Numbered from the stretch's first letter, positions 9,447 through 18,819 are shown. The stretch is DNA of 64,000 bases from Aciditerrimonas ferrireducens (GCF_023130475.1 NZ_JAKHEX010000009.1:33184-97183), one strand, 5' to 3'. Notes: a model not told the origin generated them from the letters alone. Program-made: numbers and translations.

Positions 9447-9508
9447 TCGTTCGAGCGTAGTCGATGCGGTGGCAGGCAGCGGGGATGGTCGAGCCGGGGC
9501 CGGTGCCG

Positions 9509-10255
9509 TCAGCCGACCGCGGCCAGCACGGCGTCAGGGATGTCGAAGTTCGACCAGACGCTCTGGACGTCGTCGAGGTCGTCGAGGGCCTCGATGAGCC
9601 GGAGCACCCGCCGGGCCTCGGCCTCGTCCTCGACGGGCACCGAGGTGGTGGACAGGAGCTGGAGCTCGGCGTCGAGCGGCTCGATCCCGGCGTCGACGAG
9701 GGCCTGGCGGATGGCGGCCAGTTGGGTCGGCTCGGCGGTCACGACCCAGTGGTCGCCCTCGTCCCGCAGGTCCTCGGCACCGGCCTCGACCACCAGTTCG
9801 GTGAGCCGGTCCTCGTCGACGGCGCGGTCCACGGTGAGGACGCCCTTGCGCTCGAACTGCCAGGCCACCGCCCCCGGCTCGGCCATGGAGCCGCCATTGC
9901 GGGTGAAGACGCTGCGGACCTCGGCGCCGGTCCGGTTGCGGTTGTCGGTGAGGCACTCGACGATGACCGCCACCCCCCCGGGGGCATAGCCCTCGTAGGA
10001 CACCTGCTCGTAGCGGACCCCTTCGAGCTCGCCGGTGCCTCGCTTGATGGCCCGCTCGATGGTCTCAAGGGGCACCGACGCGGCCCGGGCCTTCTCGAAC
10101 ATGGTCCGCAGAGTGGGGTTGGCATCGGGGTCCCCGCCACCTTCCCGGGCGGCCACCTCGACCTGCCTGAGGATCTTCGCGAAGACCTTCGCCCTGGCCT
10201 TGTCCTGGGCGGCCTTGCGGTGCTTGGTCGTCGCCCACTTCGAGTGCCCTGACAT
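9509..10255 (-). CDS. yebC: YebC/PmpR-family transcription/translation factor
   Basis: Conserved TACO1/YebC-type protein. Family members have been described as transcriptional regulators and as ribosome-associated factors that relieve stalling. I start it at the ATG at 10255, giving the invariant MSGHSKWATTKHRKAAQD; an in-frame codon 8 residues upstream is less likely because a GGGAG ribosome-binding site precedes the chosen ATG. All three sub-domains are present in 248 residues. It sits between pdxT and ruvC, its usual actinobacterial location. Confidence 0.95.
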   Translation of the reverse strand: MSGHSKWATTKHRKAAQDKARAKVFAKILRQVEVAAREGGGDPDANPTLRTMFEKARAASVPLETIERAIKRGTGELEGVRYEQVSYEGYAPGGVAVIVECLTDNRNRTGAEVRSVFTRNGGSMAEPGAVAWQFERKGVLTVDRAVDEDRLTELVVEAGAEDLRDEGDHWVVTAEPTQLAAIRQALVDAGIEPLDAELQLLSTTSVPVEDEAEARRVLRLIEALDDLDDVQSVWSNFDIPDAVLAAVG

Positions 10256-10285
10256 CACTTGCTCCCTTCTTTGCGCCAACCCGGC

Positions 10286-10915
10286 TCAGCCGGCCAGGCG
10301 CTGACCGCTCGTCGTCCCTTCGGCCACCTGACGCAAGAACCGTTCGTGGATCCGGTCGTCGCCGCTCAGCTCCGGGTGGAAGCTGGCGGCGAGGACCCCA
10401 GCCTGCTGGAGGAGGACCGGGCTGCCCTCTCCCCGGCCCCCAGGCCCCCGGGGAAGGCGGGCGAGGACAGCCACGTCGGGGCCGACCGCCTCGACCAGGG
10501 GGGCGCGGATGAAGACGGCCCGCACGGGCCGGTCGCCCAGGCCAGCGACGGGCAGGTCCACCTCGAAGGAGTGGACCTGGCGCCCGAAGCCGTTGCGACG
10601 CACCTGGGCGTCGAGCAGCCCGAAGCGGACCTGGTCGGGCCGCCCATCCAGCACGTCCCGGGCCAAGAGGATCAGGCCGGCACAGGTGGCCAGGACCGGC
10701 AGACCCTCCCGGAACGCGCCAAGCAGGGCTTGTTCGAGGCCACTGGAGCGGAGCAGGAGCGACAGGGTGGTCGACTCCCCTCCCGGCAGCACGACCCCCT
10801 CCACCCCGGCCAGCTGGGCCGGGGTCCGGACGGGCCGGGTCTCAGCACCGAGCCGCTCGAGGGCGGCCCGGTGCTCGGTCACGTCGCCTTGGAGGGCGAC
10901 CACGCCGATGCGCAC
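10286..10915 (-). CDS. pdxT: Pyridoxal 5'-phosphate synthase glutaminase subunit PdxT
   Basis: Class I glutamine amidotransferase subunit that supplies ammonia to PdxS for PLP synthesis. The oxyanion and nucleophile regions are visible: VVLPGGESTTLSLLLR, the catalytic Cys in LATCAGLILLA, and the His-Glu pair in AASFHPELSGDDRIH. The length of 209 is close to the family norm. The gene follows pdxS by 36 bp. Confidence 0.96.
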   Translation of the reverse strand: MRIGVVALQGDVTEHRAALERLGAETRPVRTPAQLAGVEGVVLPGGESTTLSLLLRSSGLEQALLGAFREGLPVLATCAGLILLARDVLDGRPDQVRFGLLDAQVRRNGFGRQVHSFEVDLPVAGLGDRPVRAVFIRAPLVEAVGPDVAVLARLPRGPGGRGEGSPVLLQQAGVLAASFHPELSGDDRIHERFLRQVAEGTTSGQRLAG

Positions 10916-10951
10916 CTGGGGGCACCTCCGGGTCCTCCTGGCGGCGGACCC

Positions 10952-11890
10952 TCACCAGCCCCGCTCGGCCAGACGCTGCTCCAGCCGGTCCAGCTCCACC
11001 CCGGGCATGGGCTCGCCCAGACCCTTGCTGACCTTGGCGACGATGGCCGGATCCTCGAAGTGGGTGGTCGCCTCTACGATGGCCCGAGCCCGACGGGCCG
11101 GGTCGGCGCTCTTGAAGATGCCGGACCCGACGAAGACCGCCTCGGCACCGAGCTGCATCACCAGGGCGGCGTCGGCCGGGGTGGCGATCCCGCCCGCGCA
11201 GAACAGGGGCACGGGCAGCCGGCCGGCCTCGGCCACCTCCTCGACCAGGGGCAGGGGGGCAGCCAGGCGCTTGGCCCAGGCGTAGCGCTCCTCGGGCCGG
11301 GCCACCGAAAGGGCCCGGATCTCGCCGGTGATGGCCCGCAGGTGCCGGACGGCCTCGACGACGTTGCCGGTCCCGGCCTCCCCCTTCGAGCGGATCAAGG
11401 CAGCTCCCTCGGCGATCCGCCGCAGGGCCTCGCCAAGGGAGGTCGCCCCGCAGACGAAGGGCACCGTGAAGGCCCACTTGTCGATGTGGTGGGCCTCGTC
11501 GGCCGGTGTCAGGACCTCGCTCTCGTCGATGTAGTCGACCTGCAGGGCCTGGAGCACCTGGGCCTCGGCGAAGTGCCCGATGCGGGCCTTGGCCATGACC
11601 GGGATGGTCACGGCCCGCTGAATGGCCTCGATGAGGGCCGGGTCGCTCATGCGGGCCACCCCGCCCTGGGCCCGGATGTCGGCCGGAACCCGCTCGAGGG
11701 CCATGACGGCCACGGCACCGGCGTCCTCGGCGATCTTGGCCTGCTCCGGGGTGACCACGTCCATGATCACCCCTCCCCGCAGCATGTCGGCGAGGCCACG
11801 CTTGACCCGGAACGTGCCGGTCGTGGCCGTCGGGGCGTCCTGGGCAGCCACCGGGGCCTGGCCAGGAGCGGGAGTGGGACCCTCGGTCAT
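10952..11890 (-). CDS. pdxS: Pyridoxal 5'-phosphate synthase lyase subunit PdxS
   Basis: TIM-barrel subunit that condenses ribose 5-phosphate, glyceraldehyde 3-phosphate and ammonia into PLP. It contains [36 protein letters not shown] and the conserved [16 protein letters not shown] and [12 protein letters not shown]. The length is 312, with a Pro/Ala-rich N-terminal extension of about 25 residues. The ATG at 11890 lies 6 nt after TAAGCT (rc of 11897-11902), a likely leaderless start. Confidence 0.97.
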   Translation of the reverse strand: MTEGPTPAPGQAPVAAQDAPTATTGTFRVKRGLADMLRGGVIMDVVTPEQAKIAEDAGAVAVMALERVPADIRAQGGVARMSDPALIEAIQRAVTIPVMAKARIGHFAEAQVLQALQVDYIDESEVLTPADEAHHIDKWAFTVPFVCGATSLGEALRRIAEGAALIRSKGEAGTGNVVEAVRHLRAITGEIRALSVARPEERYAWAKRLAAPLPLVEEVAEAGRLPVPLFCAGGIATPADAALVMQLGAEAVFVGSGIFKSADPARRARAIVEATTHFEDPAIVAKVSKGLGEPMPGVELDRLEQRLAERGW

Positions 11891-11896
11891 GCCGCC

Positions 11897-11902
11897 AGCT
11901 TA
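11897..11902 (-). promoter_or_regulatory. -10 box of pdxS (leaderless)
   Basis: TAAGCT on the minus strand, 6 nt before the pdxS ATG. It fits the TANNNT pattern seen before many genes in this window. Confidence 0.55.
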
Positions 11903-12730
11903 GAGGCGTCGCGCCTGGTGCCCGCGACGGCGCCAGGGTGCCAGGAACAGGAGGACGGCGACCCCGACGTAGACCAGCCAGACGGCGAGCTCGAGGGGGT
12001 TGGGACGCTGGACATAGCCGAGGAAGCTATGGGCAACGTCACCCAGGGAGCTACCCTCGGCGAGCAGCCGACTGGTGTCCCACAAGGGACCGCCAGCCGA
12101 GGGAAGCCACCCCAACTGCTGGAGGTTCTCGGTGGCGTCGACCAGGAGGGCAGCGGCGAAGACCATGAGGAGCACGCCGACCACCTTGAAGAAGGCCCCG
12201 AGGTTGATGGTGAACCGTAGGCGATAGATGGCCAGGGCCAGCCCGAGCGCCAGCACGAGGCCGATCAGGGCGCCCAGCCCTGCCGAGGCGGGCGTCGTGG
12301 AGAAGACGACAGCCAGGGTGAACACGGCCGTTTCGAGACCCTCCCGCCCCACCGCTTGGAAGGCCAGGAGGAAGAGCCCGCGACGAGCGCCTTTCGACAT
12401 CGCCGCCTCGGTCCGAGCCCGGAGTTCGGCCGAGATCGTTCGGGCGTGGTTGCGCATCCAGAAGGTCATCCCTGTCAGGACGGCGGCCGCAACCAGGAAG
12501 GTCACGGTTTCGAAGATCGTCTGGACCTTTGAGCCGTCGTAGTGCCGGATGGTGAGGTACGCCGCAACGCCTCCGGCGGCTGCCAGGCCGAGGGCACTCA
12601 GCACCCCGAACACGACGTCCCGGAAGTAGCGCCGCTGGCCGATGCGATCGAGGTAGGCCAGCAAGATCGTCACGATCATGCTGGCTTCGACCCCCTCTCG
12701 CAGGAAGATCACCAGCGTCGCCAGCACCAC
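11900..12730 (-). CDS. FTR1-family iron permease
   Basis: Membrane protein of the FTR1/EfeU family, which imports ferric or oxidised ferrous iron. Two family-signature motifs are present: FLREGVEASM at about residues 9-18 and VGREGLETAVF at about 125-135. About seven hydrophobic membrane segments are visible in 276 residues. The start is a GTG at 12730; a second GTG follows directly. No EfeO or EfeB partner is in the window, so it may act alone or with a distant partner. The gene lies between pdxS and the peptidase gene and is not a usual member of this cluster. Confidence 0.9.
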   Translation of the reverse strand: MVLATLVIFLREGVEASMIVTILLAYLDRIGQRRYFRDVVFGVLSALGLAAAGGVAAYLTIRHYDGSKVQTIFETVTFLVAAAVLTGMTFWMRNHARTISAELRARTEAAMSKGARRGLFLLAFQAVGREGLETAVFTLAVVFSTTPASAGLGALIGLVLALGLALAIYRLRFTINLGAFFKVVGVLLMVFAAALLVDATENLQQLGWLPSAGGPLWDTSRLLAEGSSLGDVAHSFLGYVQRPNPLELAVWLVYVGVAVLLFLAPWRRRGHQARRL

Positions 12731-12765
12731 ACCACCTTGGGTCCTGCCGGGTACCCCGAGCGCAC

Positions 12766-12796
12766 GAAATATCGGATCACCACAGAAAGTGTAGAA
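12766..12796 (-). promoter_or_regulatory. AT-rich upstream region of the FTR1 permease gene
   Basis: A short AT-rich patch in an otherwise very GC-rich gap of 114 bp, reading GATATTTCG and ACTTTCTGTGG on the minus strand. It probably contains the promoter, and perhaps an iron-regulator site, of the permease gene. I cannot assign an exact -10/-35 pair. Confidence 0.3.
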
Positions 12797-12844
12797 GGCC
12801 GGCCGAAGACGCGGCCTCTGGGGAGACGGGCCTCGGCCGGGGTC

Positions 12845-13699
12845 TCAGAGCTCGTCGAGGGCGTCGGCCCGGACCCGGGGGGCGTCGAGCTGGCCGATCA
12901 GGGCGTCGCCCTCCAGGGGAGGGCCGGGCAGGACGGTCCAGAGCCAGCGGGTGGCTCGACCGTCGGGCCGGTCCAGCAGCCGGGTGCTGCTGGCGCTGGC
13001 CGCCATGCGCCGCAGGGCGTCGCCGAGCCCAGGTGGGTAGCGGGTGACGGCCAGGGCAGCCAGGTCGGTCCGAAGCTCGTTGCCCTGGCCGAGGATCCGG
13101 TGGAGCCACTCGCCGAGGTCTCCGACCCAAGCCAGGCGGGCCACCAGGGCCCCGGCCACCGTGCGGAGGGCGGCGTCCCCGTGGCGGAGGTGGCAGAGCT
13201 CGTGGGCGAGCACCGCCTCGAGGGCCACGGGGTCGAAGGTCGAGAGCAGGCCCCGGGTGACGACGACGACCGCCCGGCGGGGCGAGGTGGCCACCACGGC
13301 CGCGTTCGCCGAGGGGTCCTCGGTCAGCCAGAGCGCCGGGACCACCAGACCGAGGCTGGCGCAGAGGAGCTCCAGGGTTCCTCGGGCCCGCAGGACCCCG
13401 AGGTCGTCCCGGTCGACGAGGGGGGTCGCCCCGAAGGCCCGCAGGAGCCGACGTGGGGCCCCCTTCCAGACCCAAAGACCCACGAGGACCGCCACCAGGA
13501 CCCCGAGGGGCGCGGCGACCATGGCCCCGAGGGGCACGAGGAGGATCCCGAGCACGACGGCACCAGCCAGGACGGCCGGGACCACGAGGAGGCCGACCAG
13601 CCACCGGGCACGGAGGGTGGTTCGTTCGAGCGACTCGGGCACCCATCCCGGCAGGCCGGTACCCGGCGCGGAGAGGAAGCGAGGGGGCTGGGCCGGCAC
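12845..13699 (-). CDS. M48-type membrane metallopeptidase
   Basis: Probable zinc metallopeptidase. Two adjacent hydrophobic segments (about residues 33-75) precede a cytosolic catalytic domain with HELCHLRHGD (HExxH) at about residue 165. A downstream NELRTDLAALAVTRYPPGL segment resembles the third-ligand region of M48 peptidases. The length of 284 is normal. The GTG at 13699 lies 6 nt after TAGACT (rc of 13706-13711), so it is probably leaderless. The substrate is unknown; HtpX-like roles in membrane protein quality control are possible. Confidence 0.8.
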   Translation of the reverse strand: MPAQPPRFLSAPGTGLPGWVPESLERTTLRARWLVGLLVVPAVLAGAVVLGILLVPLGAMVAAPLGVLVAVLVGLWVWKGAPRRLLRAFGATPLVDRDDLGVLRARGTLELLCASLGLVVPALWLTEDPSANAAVVATSPRRAVVVVTRGLLSTFDPVALEAVLAHELCHLRHGDAALRTVAGALVARLAWVGDLGEWLHRILGQGNELRTDLAALAVTRYPPGLGDALRRMAASASSTRLLDRPDGRATRWLWTVLPGPPLEGDALIGQLDAPRVRADALDEL

Positions 13700-13708
13700 G
13701 AGACGAGT

Positions 13709-14851
13709 CTAGGGGTCCCCGCACCCGGGTCCCGAGGCCAAGTAGCGGTCGGCGAGGGCGTCGAAGGAGAACCGGGCGGCCCAACGGCGGCCAGCCGCGA
13801 GGCTCGCCGGGTCGGCCGGCGGCAGGCCACGCTGGACGGCCTGGACGGCCTGGTCCAAGGCCCTGGCCCAGGCCTCGAGGTCGCCTGGGGGCAGGTAGCG
13901 GGCGTGGGGTCCGGCCACGGCGCGGAAGGCCGGGAGGTCGCTAGCCAGCAGGACGCTGTCGGCAGCCAGGGCCTCGAGGAGGACCACCCCGAAGGACTCC
14001 CCGCCGAGTGCCGGGACCGCCACGACATGGCTGCCCCGCAGGAGACAGCCCAAGGTCGCGTCGTCCACCACCCCCCACCACCGGACCTTGGGCCCGAGGG
14101 GGTAGCGGCGGCGAAGCTCGGCGGTCAGGGGACCCTGGCCGACCACCCAGAGGGTCCCCGGCCAGCGGGGCCCCAGGCGCTCGAGCGCGCCGAGGAGCAC
14201 CTCCAGACCCTTCCGGGGCTCGTGCCGGCCCACGAAGAGCACGGTGGGGCCGCTGGTCGGCTCCGGGGTGGCCTCGGCCAGCCGGGCAAGGTCGACCCCG
14301 TTGGGGAGCACCAAGCAGGGCCGCTGGCCGAGCACCGGTCGGGCGGTGCAGCGGGCGGCCTCGGACACCGCCGTGACCGCGTCGAGGGCACGGAGGGCGA
14401 GGCGACCAGCCGGCCAGAGGAGTCGGTAGGGCTCGCCCCCGGCCCGGTGGAAGGTGCCCACGGCGCGACCCACGGGGAGGCGGCGACGGGCCAGCAGCGC
14501 CGCCCAGGTGGGTCCGGGAGCGAGGGGCTCATGGAGGTGGAGGAGCTCGGGGGCGTGGCGCCGGAGGACCGCAACGCTTCGAGCCAGGGCCGAGGGCTGG
14601 AGAGCCAGGGGGGCCACGGAACCGTTCGCCCGGACCCCCAAGCTGCGCCCCACCCGGACCGCCACGAGCTCTCCGGGCGACGGCGGGGTCGGCAGGGACT
14701 GCCGACCGGCCCCGTGGACCGAAGGGGCACCGGGCGCGAGGAGGGTCACGGCACAGCCCCGACGGGCGAAGGCGGCAGCCAAGCCCCGGGCCTGGCCCTG
14801 GACCCCCCCGGGCCGATCGAGGTCGTAGGGGCAGACGACGGCGACCCGCAC
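13709..14851 (-). CDS. pimA: Phosphatidyl-myo-inositol mannosyltransferase PimA-like (GT4)
   Basis: Retaining GT4 glycosyltransferase expected to transfer the first mannose from GDP-mannose to phosphatidylinositol. The N-terminus MRVAVVCPYDLDRPGGVQGQ matches PimA. FVGRHEPRKGLEVLLGAL (phosphate/GDP-binding region) and LGGESFGVVLLEALAA (the catalytic E-x7-E type motif) are visible. The length of 380 is normal. The assignment rests on the neighbours: pgsA, patA and pimA are adjacent in mycobacteria too. Here a PAS-GGDEF gene lies between patA and pimA, with 11 bp between it and the pimA GTG. Confidence 0.82.
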   Translation of the reverse strand: MRVAVVCPYDLDRPGGVQGQARGLAAAFARRGCAVTLLAPGAPSVHGAGRQSLPTPPSPGELVAVRVGRSLGVRANGSVAPLALQPSALARSVAVLRRHAPELLHLHEPLAPGPTWAALLARRRLPVGRAVGTFHRAGGEPYRLLWPAGRLALRALDAVTAVSEAARCTARPVLGQRPCLVLPNGVDLARLAEATPEPTSGPTVLFVGRHEPRKGLEVLLGALERLGPRWPGTLWVVGQGPLTAELRRRYPLGPKVRWWGVVDDATLGCLLRGSHVVAVPALGGESFGVVLLEALAADSVLLASDLPAFRAVAGPHARYLPPGDLEAWARALDQAVQAVQRGLPPADPASLAAGRRWAARFSFDALADRYLASGPGCGDP

Positions 14852-14862
14852 GGCCGGTGGGC

Positions 14863-16650
14863 CTAGGCGTCGCCGGGCCGGGCGGCCCGACGACGAGCCT
14901 TGGCCCGGTACATGCGGGCGTCGGCCTCGGCCACCAGCTCGTCAGGGTCGGCCTCGGGGTCCTCGGCGACCACCCAGCCGACCGAGGCGCTGACCTCGAG
15001 GGTCAGCTCCCCGACCCGGTAGGGGCGAGCCAGGGCCTCCTCGACCCGCAGGGCGATGAGGGCCACCTCCTCGGCCGCGCCGGCGACGTCGCAGACGACC
15101 ACCAGCTCGTCGCCCCCCAGGCGGGCCACCGTGTCCTCGGGCCGCACGGCGGCCGCCAGCCGACGAGCCACCATCTGGAGGACCTGGTCCCCGGTCTCGT
15201 GGCCGTAGCGGTCGTTGACCTCCTTGAAGCCGTCGAGGTCCAGCAGGAGCACCCCCACCCCCCCGCCGCTTCGCCGCAGGCGTTCGAGGGACCGCCGGAG
15301 CCGGTCCTCGAGGACCAGGCGGTTGGCCAGCTTGGTCAGGGGATCGGTCAGGGCCAGGCTGGTCAGCTCGGCCTCGGTGCGCTTGTGCTCGGTGACGTCG
15401 TGCAGCGCGAGGACCGCGCCGATCGGCTGGCCCTCCTCGCTGGCGAGGGCTTGCGCGTTCGCCTCGACCACCCGGGCGGTCCCACTCCCGTCCTCCAGGA
15501 GCAGCTGGACCTCCCGGACGCTCTCGCCCCGCAGAGCCCTGGCCAGGGGCATCCGGCTGGGGTCCAGGGGCCGGCCGTCGAGGGTCCGCCAGGTCGCCTG
15601 CCCCGCGGGGTCGGCCGGGCCGGCCAGGGCGCCGGCGTCCGTCTCGGTGAGACCAAGGAAGCGACGACCTGCCGGGTTCACGATGGTCAGGCGGCCGTCC
15701 TCGTCGCAGGCCACGATGCCCTCCTCGAGGTTGTCCAGCAGAACCCGCAGGAAGGTCCGCTCCCGCTCGAGCTCGCCCAAGGCCACCATGAGGTCCCGGT
15801 CGGCTCGCCGCAGGGCACTCACGTCGGTGATGGAGCTGACGGAACCGACGACCGCCCTCCGCGCGTCCCGGACCGGACGGGCACTCACCTGGCACCAACA
15901 GACCGAACCCTCCGGTCGGCGAATGCCGAGCAGCTGGCCGAGGACCGGCTGCCCCGACCGCAGCACCGCCACGGTCGGGTGGGCAGCGGCCGGCAAGGGC
16001 CGGCCGGCGGCGTCAAGCGTCCGCCACCCCAGCTGCCGCCCCAGCTCGAGCACGGCCGGCAGGGACTTGCCGAGGAGGGCCGCCAGGGGCACCTCGAGGA
16101 GCCGCTCGAGCGCACTGTTGCCCAACAGCAGCACGCCGTCCCGGTCGGTGAGGGCCACGCCCTCGGCCAGGGACTCCACCAAGGTACGGTGCAGCCGGTC
16201 AGCGGCTCTGGCCTCCTCCTCGGCCCGGGTCCGAGCGGTCACGTCCCGGACGGTCACCACCACGCCGGCCACGCCCGGGTCGGCCAACCGGTTGGTGGCC
16301 AGGGCCTCGGCCACCATGAGGCTGCCGTCGGCCCGCCGGAGGCGGAACTGCAGGGGCACGCGGCGGCCCGAGCCGGCCATGACGGCGGCGAACGCCGCCT
16401 GGACCCTGGGCAGGTCGTCGGGGTGGACCGCGGCGAACGCCGACTGGCCGAGCCACGCAGCCAGGTCGTACCCCAGCCGCCTCGACGCCGGGTTGGCGTA
16501 GCGGACGGCCCCGGTGGCGTCCAGGACCACCACGATGTCGTTCACGTGCTCGACCAGCGCCGAGAAGCGCCCCTCGTGGCCGACACCCGAGCCCGGGACC
16601 CCCGGGGCGAGGACCTCGGACACCGGCGGTCCCTCGAGCACCTGCCTCAC
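14863..16650 (-). CDS. PAS-PAS-PAS-GGDEF diguanylate cyclase
   Basis: Predicted to make c-di-GMP from two GTP. Three PAS-like sensor blocks occupy about residues 25-130, 145-255 and 285-420. The C-terminal GGDEF domain shows DPLTKLANRLVLEDRL, LLDLDGFKEVNDRYGHETGD and the active site as RLGGDELVVV. An RPED sequence lies five residues before it, matching the RxxD inhibitory I-site. I chose the GTG at 16650 because it overlaps the patA stop as GTGA; an upstream ATG at 16695 is possible. It lacks membrane segments and an EAL domain, so it looks like a cytosolic sensor cyclase co-transcribed with PIM genes. Confidence 0.88.
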   Translation of the reverse strand: MRQVLEGPPVSEVLAPGVPGSGVGHEGRFSALVEHVNDIVVVLDATGAVRYANPASRRLGYDLAAWLGQSAFAAVHPDDLPRVQAAFAAVMAGSGRRVPLQFRLRRADGSLMVAEALATNRLADPGVAGVVVTVRDVTARTRAEEEARAADRLHRTLVESLAEGVALTDRDGVLLLGNSALERLLEVPLAALLGKSLPAVLELGRQLGWRTLDAAGRPLPAAAHPTVAVLRSGQPVLGQLLGIRRPEGSVCWCQVSARPVRDARRAVVGSVSSITDVSALRRADRDLMVALGELERERTFLRVLLDNLEEGIVACDEDGRLTIVNPAGRRFLGLTETDAGALAGPADPAGQATWRTLDGRPLDPSRMPLARALRGESVREVQLLLEDGSGTARVVEANAQALASEEGQPIGAVLALHDVTEHKRTEAELTSLALTDPLTKLANRLVLEDRLRRSLERLRRSGGGVGVLLLDLDGFKEVNDRYGHETGDQVLQMVARRLAAAVRPEDTVARLGGDELVVVCDVAGAAEEVALIALRVEEALARPYRVGELTLEVSASVGWVVAEDPEADPDELVAEADARMYRAKARRRAARPGDA

Positions 16651-17594
16651 GACGCCGACCCTCCGCTCGGCCCGAGGGGGCTGAAGGCGAACCACTGGTC
16701 GGGGGCCCGCCGGATCAGCCGCTCGAAGGCCCGGGCGAGCTCAGCGGTGACCCGGGCCACGTCGGCTCGCAGCCCGGCCCGCCGGCCGGTGTCCAAAGGT
16801 GGCAGGACCACGCCGGTGTGCAGGGGACCCGGCCCCTGGTAGACCGCAGCGGGGAACAGTGCCGCCCCGGTCCGCAGGGCCAAGGTGGCCGGCCCCCCCG
16901 GCAGGGCGGCCGGGCGGCCGAAGAACTCGACGGGGATCCCCGTCCCCTCGACCACGCGGTCCGACACCAGCCCGACCAGGCCCCCCGCCCGGAGGGTCCG
17001 CAACAGGCTCGGGCCCGGGTCGTCCGCCAGGGAGAGGACCTCGAGGCCCATGGACCGGCGTTGGGCGGCGAACCAGTCGAAAAGCGCCCGGGGCTCGAGG
17101 GCCTCGGCCACCACCGTCATGGGGTAGCCCCGGCGGGCCAGCCAGGCCCCGCCCCACTCCCAGCTACCCAGGTGCGGGAGCGCCAGGACGACCCCCTGGC
17201 CGGCGTCGAGGGCTTCCCGGAGCAAGGGGAAGCCGTCCTCGACCACCATCCGCTCGTCGATCGTCTCGCCCGAGGTGCCAGGCAGGCGGGCCCCCTCCAG
17301 CCAGTAGCGACCGTAGGCGGCGGCCACCCGGTGGCACCACCAGCGGGCCTCGGCACCCCGAACCCGGCGCGCCAGGACGGCTTCGAGGTTGCCCAGGTAG
17401 GACGCCATGGCCTCCCGCCGCGCCGGCAGGAGGAGCTGGCTCACGACCAGCGCCCCGCCCGACGCCACCGGCTCGCCGACCCGCTGCATGGCGGTGCCCA
17501 ACCCACGGTAAAAGGCGTAGGTCCACCACTGGCTGAGCTGGCCTGCCCAGCGCGGCACTGGACCGGACGGTGCCGGCTGCACCCGCTCCCCCAT
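16647..17594 (-). CDS. Phosphatidylinositol mannoside acyltransferase (LpxL/HtrB family, PatA-like)
   Basis: Membrane-associated acyltransferase expected to acylate the mannose of PIMs. It belongs to the lysophospholipid/lipid A acyltransferase superfamily; the HLGSWE segment (about residue 142) is the H-x4-D/E catalytic motif. Also visible are GLVGLVSDRVVEGTGIPVEFFGRPA and a family-like N-terminus with YAFYRGLGTAMQ. The length of 315 is normal. The gene follows the pgsA-like gene by 18 bp, as in mycobacterial pgsA1-patA-pimA. Confidence 0.85.
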   Translation of the reverse strand: MGERVQPAPSGPVPRWAGQLSQWWTYAFYRGLGTAMQRVGEPVASGGALVVSQLLLPARREAMASYLGNLEAVLARRVRGAEARWWCHRVAAAYGRYWLEGARLPGTSGETIDERMVVEDGFPLLREALDAGQGVVLALPHLGSWEWGGAWLARRGYPMTVVAEALEPRALFDWFAAQRRSMGLEVLSLADDPGPSLLRTLRAGGLVGLVSDRVVEGTGIPVEFFGRPAALPGGPATLALRTGAALFPAAVYQGPGPLHTGVVLPPLDTGRRAGLRADVARVTAELARAFERLIRRAPDQWFAFSPLGPSGGSAS

Positions 17595-17612
17595 CCCCGA
17601 ACGCCCGGGGCC

Positions 17613-18641
17613 TCAGCGGCCGCTCGGTTGCCCGACCCGACCCCAGCTGCGCCGGGCGGTGCGCGCAGTCCCCTGTCGGGACGTCCGCTGCCGGAGCGTC
17701 CGCTGTCGGGTCCGGCCGGCCGCCGGCTCGCTGCGCCGGAGCCGCCAGCGTCGAGCCGGCTCGGCCCCCCCGGCCCGCCACCCCGCGGAGCGGGGGCCCC
17801 GCGCCGATGCGGGCCGCGTCCGACCCTCCTCGTGCCGCCGGGCTCGCCAGGCGCGCCAGCGCGACTCGAGACGACGTCGGGGCACACCCCGTCCGGACCC
17901 GAGGACGCCGGGCCACCAGGACCCACCGAGCAGCTCCTCCCCTGGGCGGTGCCGATCGAGGGCACCACCGGGTGCCGGGACCGCGGTCGCCGGCGCCGGG
18001 ATCGGCGCCTGGACAGGCCGGGGTGTTTCGTGGGCCTCGTCGGCCACCGCTCCCCCCGCAGCCCGCCACACCCGCACGAAGCGGCCGAGGGCGGTGGCGC
18101 CGACCAGGACCAGGAACCCGACCAGGAACGGGACGAGCAGGCCACCGTCCACGGCCCCAGCCAGCAGGCAGATGCCGAGGGCCACGAAGCGTTCGGCCCG
18201 CTCCATCAGGCCCCCTCGTGCCGGGATGCCGAGCAGCTCGGCCTTCGCTCGCTCGTAGGACACCACGCTGGCCGCGGCCGCCAGGCCGAACGGCACGAGC
18301 ACGGCCGTGCCGTGATGCGTCGCCGCCAGGTCCCAAGCCACGCCCCCGTAGAGGGCGAAGTCGGCCACCCGGTCGGCGACCGAGTCGAAGAACGCCCCGC
18401 GTCGCGAACTGGTCCCCGACGCCTTGGCAACGGGCCCGTCGAAGAGATCCGGGAGACCCGAGCCGACCATGGCCACGATCCCCCAGGCCAGGTGGCCCGT
18501 CCCGATGACCACCGCCGCCACCCCGGCCAGCAGCAGGCCACAGCCGGTCAGGACGTCGGCCGTGACCCGGAAGCGCACCAGCGCACGGCCCACCGGGGCA
18601 GTCGCCCGGTCCACACCCTGCCGGAATCGGCCGTCGAACAT
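17613..18641 (-). CDS. pgsA: CDP-alcohol phosphatidyltransferase, probable phosphatidylinositol phosphate synthase
   Basis: Integral membrane enzyme expected to join CDP-diacylglycerol to inositol 1-phosphate, giving the PI precursor of PIMs. The CDP-alcohol motif is recognisable as LFDGPVAKASGTSSRRGAFF followed by DSVADR; the usual Arg of D-G-x2-A-R is Lys here. About six membrane segments fill residues 20-190, then a long basic, low-complexity tail runs to 342 with many R, S and T-rich short repeats. I start at the ATG at 18641 (MFDGRFRQGVD). A TAGCCT box (rc of 18673-18678) and a GGAG site lie upstream. Confidence 0.82.
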   Translation of the reverse strand: MFDGRFRQGVDRATAPVGRALVRFRVTADVLTGCGLLLAGVAAVVIGTGHLAWGIVAMVGSGLPDLFDGPVAKASGTSSRRGAFFDSVADRVADFALYGGVAWDLAATHHGTAVLVPFGLAAAASVVSYERAKAELLGIPARGGLMERAERFVALGICLLAGAVDGGLLVPFLVGFLVLVGATALGRFVRVWRAAGGAVADEAHETPRPVQAPIPAPATAVPAPGGALDRHRPGEELLGGSWWPGVLGSGRGVPRRRLESRWRAWRARRHEEGRTRPASARGPRSAGWRAGGAEPARRWRLRRSEPAAGRTRQRTLRQRTSRQGTARTARRSWGRVGQPSGR

Positions 18642-18716
18642 TGCGCCGCGCTCCTGCTCCCTGCCTCGGGTCAGGCTAGCACCCCGCCCTCCCCTGCCTT
18701 CGATCGTCCGGCTCGG

Positions 18717-18722
18717 TAGGCT
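18717..18722 (+). promoter_or_regulatory. -10 box upstream of the EF-G-like gene
   Basis: TAGGCT, with a GTG codon 6 nt downstream at 18729. The EF-G-like gene itself starts at 18820, so the transcript would have a leader of about 90 nt or a short overlapping leaderless frame at its 5' end. Confidence 0.4.
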
Positions 18723-18819
18723 GGCCGCGTGGGCAGCCGGCCCGCGGCCGGTGGGGGAGGCCTCGACAGCCGCTCGATGCACGGGCGGCGCGAGTCAGCT
18801 CACGGGGAGGGAGGTCACG

